Shown: positions 34,843 through 42,971 of the stretch, piece by piece
How positions within the stretch are numbered: the stretch's first letter is position 1
How the letters are laid out: every line of letters starts with the position of its first letter
From: Chromatiaceae bacterium
GTDB lineage: Bacteria; Pseudomonadota; Gammaproteobacteria; Chromatiales; Chromatiaceae
DNA length: 64,000 nucleotides
Reading direction: 5' to 3'
NCBI GenBank assembly: GCA_024235215.1
Contig: JACKMU010000002.1
Coordinates: 434,001 to 498,000 of the forward strand
Translations under genes and position numbers: made by a program
Notes under the pieces: model-generated
Database searches by the model: none
The model's input: the letters and a program-made list of their open reading frames with translations, nothing else
What the model was told of the DNA's origin: nothing

Positions 34843-35360
34843 CAGGCCCGTACCGCGACCACTGCATTCAACCCGCCGAAAGCAAACGAATTGGAAAGTG
34901 CTGCGCGGATCTTCATCTCGCGCGACTGATTGGGGATGTAATCGAGATCACAGCCGCTTCCCGGTTCATTGAAATTGATCGTTGCCGGCGCTAGGCGCTA
35001 CACCGTGCTTGATCGCCAATATCGGTGCAATCATCTCGAAGGCACCGGCAGCACCCAACGCATGACCGTGCATGGATTTGGTCGAGGAGAACGCAATGCC
35101 GTCGGCGCGTCCCGAAAGCGAGCCTGATCGCCCGTGTTTCGGAGATATCGTTGGCCTGTGTTCCGATGCCATACGCATTGAGATAGTCGATCTCCTCGGG
35201 TTGAGCCTGGCATCCTGAAGCTCCTGACTGATAGCCGCAGCCGCACCGGCTGTGGAAGGGGCGGTGATATGGCCTGCATTCGCCGACATGCCGCCACCAC
35301 AGAATTCCGCATAGATGGTTGCGGAGCAATGCTTGGCATGCCCCTCGGACTCCAGCACGA
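34839..35360 (-). pseudogene. Truncated, frameshifted second copy of the ketoacyl synthase 3' part
   Basis: This stretch is nearly identical to 37437-37954, the last 43% or so of the intact ketoacyl synthase gene, in the same orientation. It starts at the same stop codon. Damage includes a 7-base insertion (AGGCGCT, near 34992), a 3-base loss plus changes near 35118, and a 1-base loss in CTCCTCGGG near 35200. The upstream half of the gene is missing. Peptide fragments still visible include SMHGHALGAAGAFEM and CGGGMSANAGHIT. It is a decayed duplicate, not a working gene. It abuts the methyltransferase stop codon. Confidence 0.93.
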
Positions 35361-36155
35361 CATGGCAGCTGTTGCGGTTCGTGAGATCGCTCTTGTTGTG
35401 TTGGAAAAGGAAACCGGTTGGACTTGGCCTCCATCGAAGTCCTGCTATCGGATCATGACTTCTTGAGGAGACTCTATCAATGGGTCGCGGGTGACTGGAG
35501 CGTCCTCTTTCGATTCCCAAGAGTGGATTTCATCCCCTCTTGCAAGGGGCAGCAGACGCTGCTTTTCTGAAGCACTATCCTTTTTCGTCATGCGAATGAG
35601 TACTCTCTTCATTTAATCCCTTACGGGTACCGTTCAGGCTTTCATCATGAGTTCTCGTTGCGTTTCCGCTTATCCGTTGCTCCGGCTTCCGCCTGGAGCA
35701 CCTAAATGGCTTCACCTGATCCCTCCCTACTATGCCTTCCGCTGACTCCTGTCCACCGATCCTCTCGGAACAGCCGACAGGCTCCCAGGGTAAGACTCGA
35801 AACTTTCCTTACGCAGATGCCGGATTTACGACCAACGGAACTCCCTGTGGGATAAAGCACATCCCAATCGCAGAGGCAGGAATTCGCTGTGACGTGCCAG
35901 CTCGTCCCGGAGTATCACACCTCAGATCCGGTTCCTGTACGTCACCCCGCAAGTTTGAATTGGGGCTTCCTCCAGACCCCACCTCACGATGACGCCCTTG
36001 CCCTTCTTTTAAACTTGGCTCTGCAGATACCTGGCGAGAGGATTTCCACCTCTCCAGCTTCGTGCCATGTCTGGCACACACATCCGCATCAGCTGCCAAA
36101 TAGCCACGTCACAGACATTTGGTCCGGCTGCATGCATTTGTGTTATGTGGCGATG
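35361..36155. other. Unexplained 0.8-kb stretch inside the decaying island
   Basis: No gene is convincing here. A plus-strand frame of 86 codons (35732-35992) and a minus-strand frame of 96 codons (35809-36099) are open, but neither has a ribosome-binding site or a family I recognise. Composition differs from neighbouring genes, with many CCT/TCC-rich runs. It may be a mobile-element remnant or a structured non-coding sequence. Confidence 0.4.
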
Positions 36156-36932
36156 TCATTCTATATCCAGTTTCTCGGAATGCCGAATGAAAGCACTATA
36201 CACAGGAGCATTTGATTTTATTCTGCCGTCACTATTCCAGTGTGCCATTTGATTGAAAGGCACCTGCGGAACCTGATCAAGCATTTTGCACCTTTCCCCC
36301 AATTTCTGTTCGATGTTTTTTAACCTTTGCTCGATAACTTTAGGATCCGAATAGCCTATTCCCGCCTCCACCCCATACGCGACAAACGGTTCCAAAACTC
36401 GATAACCCACAAATGCGAGAGTGAAATTTACAGGCCAAAGCATCAAATTGATGTCTCCGCTTCGTCCATTGTATGCATAAGTATCCTCACTGGTACCGAC
36501 TGTCACCGATAGCATGGAGCGCTTATCTGAAAAACGCCCATTCTCGAATCGTTTTGAGCTCGTATAGACTTCCCCGTAAAGCAATACGCGGTCATACCAT
36601 CCTTTCAGAATGGCAGGAGGGAGATGCCACCACATTGGGTACTGGAGAATCAGCAAATCAGCGGAATCCAGGCATTCAATTTCTGCCCTTACGTCGGGCG
36701 GAATATTATTCTGCTCACTCGCATGTCTTTGCTCGGCCTGGACATTGAACCTTGTAGCATCTTTAGGGCTCGTATAGAAATCCGGCTTCTCGCACGGATC
36801 GAAGCCATCGCTATACAAGTCTGAAACGGTTACATTCCATCCATCATTTCGTAATGCTCCTTCGGCGACATCCACCAGTCGGCCGTTAGATGATCTTCAT
36901 TCGGGGTGAGCAAGAACTATATGTGCATGCAT
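36156..36932 (-). pseudogene. Flavodoxin-fold NAD(P)H quinone oxidoreductase with in-frame stop at codon 12
   Basis: From the ATG at 36932 the sequence reads MHAHIVLAHPE, then TGA (36897-36899), then in the same frame RSSNGRLVDVAEGALRNDGW and on to the end: the NQO/MdaB/KefF-type flavodoxin_2 family, with LLILQYPMWWHLPPAILKGWYDRV and TVGTSEDTYAYNG visible. The stop stands where relatives have proline (AHPEPxSFNG). AGGA lies nine bases before the ATG. A GTG at 36875 could restart translation, but would lack the FMN-binding first strand, so the product would be inactive. The rest of the gene (258 residues in all) is intact, implying recent loss. It follows the broken VOC gene. Confidence 0.85.
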
Positions 36933-37029
36933 TAAGTCGATCCTGAGTGTTTGTGGTCGGCCCGTCTATCTAAACTGCCACATAACACCCCTGTTTTGGG
37001 ACAGCCGGCCGACAGACCGGCGATAAGAA

Positions 37030-37421
37030 CTACTTATGTGCTTCCTCGTAATTCGCAACTTCGATGAGGTTTCCATCGGGATCCCTGAAGTAAAAAGATA
37101 TGATTGGACCAGTTGCGCCTGTTCTCTCCACCGGGCCTTCAATAATGTGACGCCCTCTCTTTGGATGTGCTCCATTGCTTTCAGCAGCTTGGTTTTAGCG
37201 ATGAAGCATAAATCCTCTGAACCTGGCTTCGGTTTTTCTGCCTTTGGCTCAAACTCGTTGCCGTACAGGTGAAGATTAATTTTCTGATTACCGAATTTCA
37301 GAGCAACCCTTCCTTCGCCAAATACTTCTTTGCTCATTCCCAGCACCGATTCGTAAAAGCGAACCGTGGCATCGATATCCCGAACCGTGAGTACGATGTG
37401 ATCTATGCCAGCTATTTTCAT
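37030..37421 (-). pseudogene. VOC-family (glyoxalase/virulence-type) protein with a one-base frameshift
   Basis: The N-terminal 90 residues or so are a normal VOC metalloenzyme: MKIAGIDHIVLTVRDIDATVRFYESVLG, INLHLYGNEFEPKA, GSEDLCFIAKTKL. After EGVT (near 37145) one base is missing. The following frame continues IEGPVERTGATGPIISFYF, then RDPDGNLIEVANYEE and stops at 37030-37032, exactly the expected C-terminus with the metal-binding glutamate. As read, the protein would instead end in unrelated residues at 36966. The gene is 16 bp from the ketoacyl synthase end and upstream of the broken oxidoreductase. Such pairs are often oxidative or electrophile stress genes. Confidence 0.88.
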
Positions 37422-37436
37422 GGGACCCTTTTGCAG

Positions 37437-38642
37437 CTAACAGGCCCGTACCGCGACCACCGCATTCAACCCGCCAAAAGCGAACGAATTGGATAGCGCT
37501 GCGCGGATCTTCATCTCGCGCGACTGATTGGGAATGTAATCGAGATCACAGCCGCTTCCCGGTTCATTGAAATTGATCGTTGCCGGCGCTACACCATGCT
37601 TGATCGCCAATATCGTTGCAATCATCTCGAAGGCACCGGCAGCCCCCAACGCATGACCATGCATGGATTTGGTCGAGGAGATCGCAATGCCGTCGGCGTG
37701 TGCCCCGAACGCGAGCCTGATCGCCCGCGTTTCGGAGATATCGTTGGCCTGTGTTCCGGTACCATGCGCATTGAGATAGTCGATCTCCTCCGGGTTGAGC
37801 CTGGCATCCTGAAGCGCCCGACTGATGGCAGCAGCCGCACCGGCTGTGGAAGGGTCGGTGATATGGCCTGCATCCGCCGACATGCCGCCACCACAGAATT
37901 CCGCATAGATGGTTGCGGAGCGACGCTTGGCATGCCCTTCAGACTCCAGCACGATCACGCCTGCCCCTTCACCGAGCACCAGACCGTTGCGATCGTTACT
38001 GAACGGGCGACAGCCGTCCGGAGAGAGTACCCGTAATGCCTCCCAGGCTTTCAGCAGACCGTAGGTGAAAGGGGCGTCGGTTCCGCCTGCCAGGGCCACC
38101 TCCACGAGACCGCTACGTATCAGCAGCAGTGCCTGAATCAACGCATGGTTGGCCGATGCACAAGCGCTGGAGACGGTGAAGACCGGCCCGGTCACGCCAC
38201 TCGCCATGCTCACCTGGCTGGCGGCCGCACTCGGCATGCCCCTGGGTATGGTGAGCGGGTGCAGCCGGTGCTTCTGCTCTCGGTAGAGCATCTGATACAC
38301 GCGCTCGTCGGTTTCCTTTCCGCCACAGCCGGTGCCGATGATTACTGCGCCATCGCGCAGCTCATCTCTACTCAAACCTGCGTCTGCCACCGCCTCCCGG
38401 GCGGCAATCAGCGCAAACTGAGAAAGCCTGTCCAGCAGTGAAATATCATTGGGTGAAAAGAAGCGCAGCGGTTCGTATTCCTGGACCTGTGCACCGATAC
38501 GCACCTTCAGATCCGCTGGCAGTTGCTCCGGCAGCCGTGTCGCGCCTGATCGACCCGCCACCAGCGACTGCCAGAATCCGGAGGTATTCAACCCTAGCGG
38601 AGTGATGGTTCCGAGGCCGGTGATCACTACTTTTCCAGCCAT
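37437..38642 (-). CDS. Beta-ketoacyl-ACP synthase (FabF/NodE-like)
   Basis: A condensing enzyme of 401 residues that extends an acyl chain on an acyl carrier protein with malonyl-ACP. The catalytic triad is complete: C161 in VSSACASANHAL, H293 in NAHGTGTQAND and H330 in KSMHGHALGAAG. VVITGLGTITPLG opens the protein and NSFAFGGLNAVVAV ends it, as in FabF. It is not the housekeeping fabF setting (no fabG/fabD). Instead, it lies 3 bp after a dedicated ACP gene and beside rpfC and rpfF, so it may build the chain of a diffusible fatty-acid signal. NodE proteins, which make special acyl chains for nodulation factors, are a useful comparison. Its 3' part is duplicated at 34839-35360. Confidence 0.9.
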   Translation of the reverse strand: MAGKVVITGLGTITPLGLNTSGFWQSLVAGRSGATRLPEQLPADLKVRIGAQVQEYEPLRFFSPNDISLLDRLSQFALIAAREAVADAGLSRDELRDGAVIIGTGCGGKETDERVYQMLYREQKHRLHPLTIPRGMPSAAASQVSMASGVTGPVFTVSSACASANHALIQALLLIRSGLVEVALAGGTDAPFTYGLLKAWEALRVLSPDGCRPFSNDRNGLVLGEGAGVIVLESEGHAKRRSATIYAEFCGGGMSADAGHITDPSTAGAAAAISRALQDARLNPEEIDYLNAHGTGTQANDISETRAIRLAFGAHADGIAISSTKSMHGHALGAAGAFEMIATILAIKHGVAPATINFNEPGSGCDLDYIPNQSREMKIRAALSNSFAFGGLNAVVAVRAC

Positions 38643-38645
38643 AAA

Positions 38646-38891
38646 TCATGCCTTTGACTGGACCAATGAAGAAATTCCGTCCAATATATCCTTTACAGAA
38701 TTGAGATTTTCCAATGCTTCGTTGGGAATCTCCAGGTTCAGAGCGTCCTCGATTTCGTACATTATCGTAATGGCATCCAGTGAAGAGATGCCCAGTGACT
38801 CCAATGTTGAGTCCTGCGATATCGACGCTGCATCGATCCGTTTCTGATTGGAGATCGCTTTGACAACCGTGGCATAGATTCTCTGATTCAT
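38646..38891 (-). CDS. Acyl carrier protein, dedicated copy
   Basis: An 81-residue ACP. The phosphopantetheine-bearing serine is S37 in LGISSLDAITIMYEIED, followed by the acidic helix II (EIEDALNLEIPNE). The usual DSL is SSL here, so residue 36 is serine instead of aspartate, which is known in specialised carrier proteins. It starts 90 bp from divergent rpfC and runs into the ketoacyl synthase gene. The pair looks like a private chain-building unit, comparable to NodF/NodE, rather than the main fatty-acid ACP. An ACP-bound 3-hydroxyacyl chain is the known substrate type of RpfF, which is encoded nearby. Confidence 0.88.
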   Translation of the reverse strand: MNQRIYATVVKAISNQKRIDAASISQDSTLESLGISSLDAITIMYEIEDALNLEIPNEALENLNSVKDILDGISSLVQSKA

Positions 38892-38981
38892 TTATATGAC
38901 TCGAATGGCTGGTATGACTACTTCCTGTTGCGCTGAAAAGGATAGAGACACCGCTGCGCTCAGCGGTCCAGCATAGGTATC

Positions 38982-41543
38982 ATGAACCCGAACGCTCACC
39001 AATCGGCAAGCCCATTGGGTGATTATCTCTCCACGCTCTGGCACTCGATACGCAGCCAACAGAATTCCGAGGTGGAGCAGGGCATTGTCCGTGTGGTGAT
39101 AATAGCACTGATCCTGCTCTATCTGAATCTGATGCAGCATAGTGTCAGCACCGAAATCTGGATTCTGCAAAGCGGTATCCTGCTGTTCAGCCTGCACCTG
39201 CTGTTCGGACTCTGTGTGCTGGTCTCGTTCCTGTTTCGGCCGCAACGCTCAAACGTCCGGATTGTGCTGGGAATAGTCGCCGACATCAGTTCATTCAGCA
39301 TGGCCATGATAACCACTGGTGAAATTGGCGCCCCTTGGTGGGCCGGCTGTCTCTGGATTACTTTCGGCAACGGTTTCCGCTTCGGCGAGCGTTACCTTTA
39401 CTTTTCCGCAACACTCTCTGTGATCGGATTCAGCGCGGCGCTGTTGTTGAATGAGTTCTGGAGGAACAATATCCCTATCGGAATTGGGCTCATGGTGGCT
39501 ATGCTGGTATTGCCCGGATATGTCGCGGTGTTGATAAAACGGCTGCGCACTGAACAGAAACGTGCGGAGGAGGCAAGTCAGGCGAAGAGTGAGTTTCTGG
39601 CGCGTATGAGCCACGAGATCCGCACTCCGCTGAACGGAATCATCGGTACCGGAGACCTGCTGAAAACCTGCAAGCTGAATACCGAGGAGCGTGAATATGC
39701 CGACATCATCTACGCTTCCGGACAGACGCTGCTGAAGCTCATCGAAGACATTTTAGACATCTCGAAGATCGAAGCGGGCAAACTGGAGCTGGAGCATATC
39801 GATTTCGACCTGCACAGCCTGATCAACACGACATTACGTATGTTTTCGGCAGAGGCGGAGTCAAAACGCCTCCACCTCTCCTCCCACATCGGACTCGAAA
39901 CCCCTTACCGACTGGTGGGAGATCCCCACCATCTGCGCCAGGTATTGATCAACCTGATTGGAAACGCGATCAAATTTACCGAGAAAGGGTCGGTTGAGCT
40001 GCGTTGCCACACCATACGGACCACCGAACACCGTTCACTGATCCGATTTGAAGTGGTGGACACCGGTATCGGCATCAGTGCGGAAGCGCAGGCCAGGATA
40101 TTCGAGAACTTCTCCCAGGCAGACGAAAGCACCACCAGGCGATTTGGTGGAACCGGTCTCGGCACCGCGATCGCCAGACAGCTGGTCGAACTGATGGGTG
40201 GGAGGATTGGACTGCAGAGTACACCGGCAATAGGCTCCACCTTCTGGTTTGACATAGAATTTCAGCATCAGGAGCAGCTGGTCAAGGAAGAGGAGATTCA
40301 GCAGCTGCAGACCTGCCACGTGATGCGTCTCTGCAGCCAACCCGGGTCGAACACAGACATCTCCCATACGCTCAACGGGTGGGGTGTTCCGTTCAAAGAC
40401 GTCGGCAACACCCGGGAGGCGTTGCGCCTGTTGATCAGGAGCACCAACGGTGTCAACCCGTACGAAGTGATCATTCTGGATGACGTTCCCTACATTCCGG
40501 AAATCCGCAACTTCCTGGTCTCACTGAGTCGGGAACTCGCACTTCCCAACATCACGATACTGATCGTACAGTCGGAACAGACCGGTTCGCTGATCAACGA
40601 CCTGGGAGAGATCGGCAATACCGTCTATTCATTGCGTAAACCATTCGATAAAGCGTTGTTGTTCAATGCCTTACATGCATCCAATATCAGCAACTACCGT
40701 GAAGAGGGCATCATCAGCCTGTCCGAACACTTCACCAGGAACCGCAGTATTCAGCGCCCCCTCAAGATATTGGTTGCCGAAGACAACAGCGTGAACCGTA
40801 TCGTAACAGGAAGAATCCTTGAGCATGCCGGTCACCAACACCATCTGGTAGAGAACGGCCATCAGGTGCTCGACGCATTGGAGAAGGAGCACTACGACCT
40901 GGTCATCATCGACATGCAGATGCCGGAACTGGGCGGTGTCGATACCTTCCGCATGTACTGCTTCGCTCATGCCAGCGATGATAATCCGGTGCCGTTCATC
41001 ATGCTGACCGCCAACGCCACCGTAAGTGCGCGCCACGAGTGTCAGGAGGCGGGAATCAAATATTTTCTGACCAAACCGGTCTCTTCGAGCAAGTTGCTGC
41101 AGACAATCGCGCTGGCAACTGACAACCGGTTGGGCACCATGTCCGCTGTGGATACCGCCGATACCACTGCAGAGGAAGAGTTCCCGGTAGTCGATCCTGG
41201 TGTACTGTCACAATTGCGGGAATTGGCGCCCAATACAGAGTTCCTCTATCGGCTGTACGACAATTTTGCCGCCGACAGCAAGGAGGTACTGATCGGGCTG
41301 CAGAGTGCATTGGAGCGGAGCGATATCCTACGTTGGCGAGCCTTGGCGCACGCTATCAAAGGTTCCAGCATGAACCTCGGCCTAATGGAACTCTCCACCC
41401 TGGCCACTGACCTGGAGCATATTCCGGACACGCTCTTTTCCAACGAGGCAGCGGCGAAACTGAATACCCTGCGGAGCAGTACCGAACGGGCCAAGGCCAG
41501 GCTGGCGGAACTGCTGGAATATCACCAGCCGGCTGTGCATTGA
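38982..41543 (+). CDS. rpfC: RpfC hybrid sensor kinase (5TM-HisKA-HATPase-REC-REC-HPt)
   Basis: The complete DSF sensor kinase (853 residues). About five hydrophobic segments lie between residues 35 and 185. HisKA follows with H211 in LARMSHEIRTPLNG, then the ATPase domain (LINLIGNAIKFTEKG, VDTGIGIS, RRFGGTGLGTAI). A degenerate receiver-like stretch comes next, then a full receiver with D644 in VIIDMQMPELGG and K in LTKPVSS. The C-terminal HPt carries H790 in LAHAIKGSSMNLG. In Xanthomonas, RpfC also binds and restrains RpfF and phosphorylates RpfG. GTGLG is followed by TAI, where most kinases have LAI. It diverges from the ACP gene and converges on rpfF. Confidence 0.92.
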   Translation: MNPNAHQSASPLGDYLSTLWHSIRSQQNSEVEQGIVRVVIIALILLYLNLMQHSVSTEIWILQSGILLFSLHLLFGLCVLVSFLFRPQRSNVRIVLGIVADISSFSMAMITTGEIGAPWWAGCLWITFGNGFRFGERYLYFSATLSVIGFSAALLLNEFWRNNIPIGIGLMVAMLVLPGYVAVLIKRLRTEQKRAEEASQAKSEFLARMSHEIRTPLNGIIGTGDLLKTCKLNTEEREYADIIYASGQTLLKLIEDILDISKIEAGKLELEHIDFDLHSLINTTLRMFSAEAESKRLHLSSHIGLETPYRLVGDPHHLRQVLINLIGNAIKFTEKGSVELRCHTIRTTEHRSLIRFEVVDTGIGISAEAQARIFENFSQADESTTRRFGGTGLGTAIARQLVELMGGRIGLQSTPAIGSTFWFDIEFQHQEQLVKEEEIQQLQTCHVMRLCSQPGSNTDISHTLNGWGVPFKDVGNTREALRLLIRSTNGVNPYEVIILDDVPYIPEIRNFLVSLSRELALPNITILIVQSEQTGSLINDLGEIGNTVYSLRKPFDKALLFNALHASNISNYREEGIISLSEHFTRNRSIQRPLKILVAEDNSVNRIVTGRILEHAGHQHHLVENGHQVLDALEKEHYDLVIIDMQMPELGGVDTFRMYCFAHASDDNPVPFIMLTANATVSARHECQEAGIKYFLTKPVSSSKLLQTIALATDNRLGTMSAVDTADTTAEEEFPVVDPGVLSQLRELAPNTEFLYRLYDNFAADSKEVLIGLQSALERSDILRWRALAHAIKGSSMNLGLMELSTLATDLEHIPDTLFSNEAAAKLNTLRSSTERAKARLAELLEYHQPAVH

Positions 41544-41728
41544 ACTTGGTTTGCGCTGCTGAGCGCACCATTCTGATAACAATCGGCTGAAATGGAATGG
41601 ATAGCGACCAAATCTGACCCTAACTCTCGGGTTGAATCGGGTTTCCGCATGCCGGCACCGGATGGAAGGTTTTACCGACGTTGTTGATTACCACACCTGG
41701 GACCTTCCCTGGTCTCAGGTAGTGGTGG

Positions 41729-42619
41729 CTATCCAGCCAGGGTTTCGATCTGCACATTGCCGCCCCATCGTTTCTCCTGTGCCTGTACCAGATAGTGCAT
41801 CAACTTGAGGTTCTTCTGCGAAAGCTGCATCGCAGTATCGACCCAGAGATCGATCACATCACTCAATTCGGTGTATGTAAGGGGGTTATACTGTTCGACC
41901 ACTTTATCCAGGCCGAAAAATCCGCTACTGCGATGACGCTGATGCTGAATATATTCGTAGACAGCCTGTTGACCCTCTCCGTCAGGAACGAGCAGATCGA
42001 CCACCCCCATCTCGTACAACTCCTCAGCGGTATATACCTTTCCGCTGGCAATCACCCGCTTGGCCAATCCCGGATTCAACCGCCGTGCCAGAAAACTGAA
42101 TGCACCCATTCCGGGGAAGAGACCGAATACTGTCTCCGGAAATCCGAAACGTGCCTGCTTTTCAGCAATCAGTACATTGGCCGAGAGCGCCGCCTCGAAT
42201 CCGCCACCCAATGCTTCTCCCTGAACCAGGGAGATGGTGGTGAATGGCAGCCCGTAGCTGGTTGCCGACGGGTAGAGCACATCGATACAGGCTTTCGCAT
42301 ATTGGCGGAGGGCGGTTCGGTTTTTCTGATTTATCAGCGTAATGAACCTGGCCAGGTCCCCGCCAAGGCTGAAAACCCCCTTCAGATCAGAGGCAAGCAC
42401 CTGGTACTGAAGGCGGTGCCCGTCTCCCAGTTCATACTCCTCGGCCGCTTTTTTCGACACGATCTGCTGCGCTCTGGCCACATCTTGCAGCAAGGCTTCG
42501 CTCATGCAGGGGCGCTCCGCGTATTTAAACCGCGCCCAAACCATCCGATATTCAGGCTCAAACTCAAGACTCATAAAGTTGAAATTGATGTTTTTCGACT
42601 CTTTATTATTCATGCTCAT
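41729..42619 (-). CDS. rpfF: RpfF-type DSF synthase (crotonase fold)
   Basis: RpfF dehydrates 3-hydroxyacyl-ACP and releases the cis-2-unsaturated fatty acid that serves as the DSF signal. The protein is 296 residues from the ATG at 42619 (RpfF of Xanthomonas is 289). The crotonase active site is visible: FSLGGDLARFI for the oxyanion hole, QGEALGGGFEAALSA with E142, and FGFPETVFGLFPGMGAFSFLARR with E162; these two glutamates align with the catalytic pair of RpfF. The start is chosen because GGAGAG lies seven bases upstream; a further 18 codons are open before it. It converges with rpfC, unlike the usual rpfF-rpfC operon. Confidence 0.92.
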   Translation of the reverse strand: MSMNNKESKNINFNFMSLEFEPEYRMVWARFKYAERPCMSEALLQDVARAQQIVSKKAAEEYELGDGHRLQYQVLASDLKGVFSLGGDLARFITLINQKNRTALRQYAKACIDVLYPSATSYGLPFTTISLVQGEALGGGFEAALSANVLIAEKQARFGFPETVFGLFPGMGAFSFLARRLNPGLAKRVIASGKVYTAEELYEMGVVDLLVPDGEGQQAVYEYIQHQRHRSSGFFGLDKVVEQYNPLTYTELSDVIDLWVDTAMQLSQKNLKLMHYLVQAQEKRWGGNVQIETLAG

Positions 42620-42971
42620 CACTAAACTCTCCGCTATACGCAACTCTGTTAGAATGCGTAATTTGTGCACCATATTGTTGATTGGGGCACATTGCCCCTT
42701 GCCTGTTTCGCCCTGAATTTATGAACTCACCTCTACATCGATTTCTAGTTTTTGCTAGCAAATTGTTGTTTTCACACGCTCTCTGTACCCTGAGAGTTGT
42801 TCCATTTTTGTGTCAGAATAATGGCGTTCATCATCACTCCCAAGTCTGAGCCAAAAATTTGGCGCCGCATGACTCACACAGCTTCCGGGTCGATTCCCCC
42901 AAATCCAATACCAGCACACGAAGTGGAAGGAATCTCCAGGGACCGCCGACGCGGGTAGCAGCTTCGCAAAA
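42620..42971. other. Intergenic region upstream of rpfF
   Basis: About 350 bp between the rpfF start and the hrpB stop. It is more AT-rich than neighbouring genes and should carry the rpfF promoter. No gene, repeat or confident promoter was found. Confidence 0.45.

Noticed and set aside
34966..35520. A 184-codon open frame on the minus strand over the KS duplicate
   Set aside because: It jumps between frames of the duplicated ketoacyl synthase and contains unrelated sequence at its start; it is a by-product of the indels, not a gene.
36897..36899. TGA as a selenocysteine codon
   Set aside because: The position is proline in the family, no SECIS-like hairpin was apparent just downstream, and the neighbouring gene is also broken, so a nonsense mutation is simpler.
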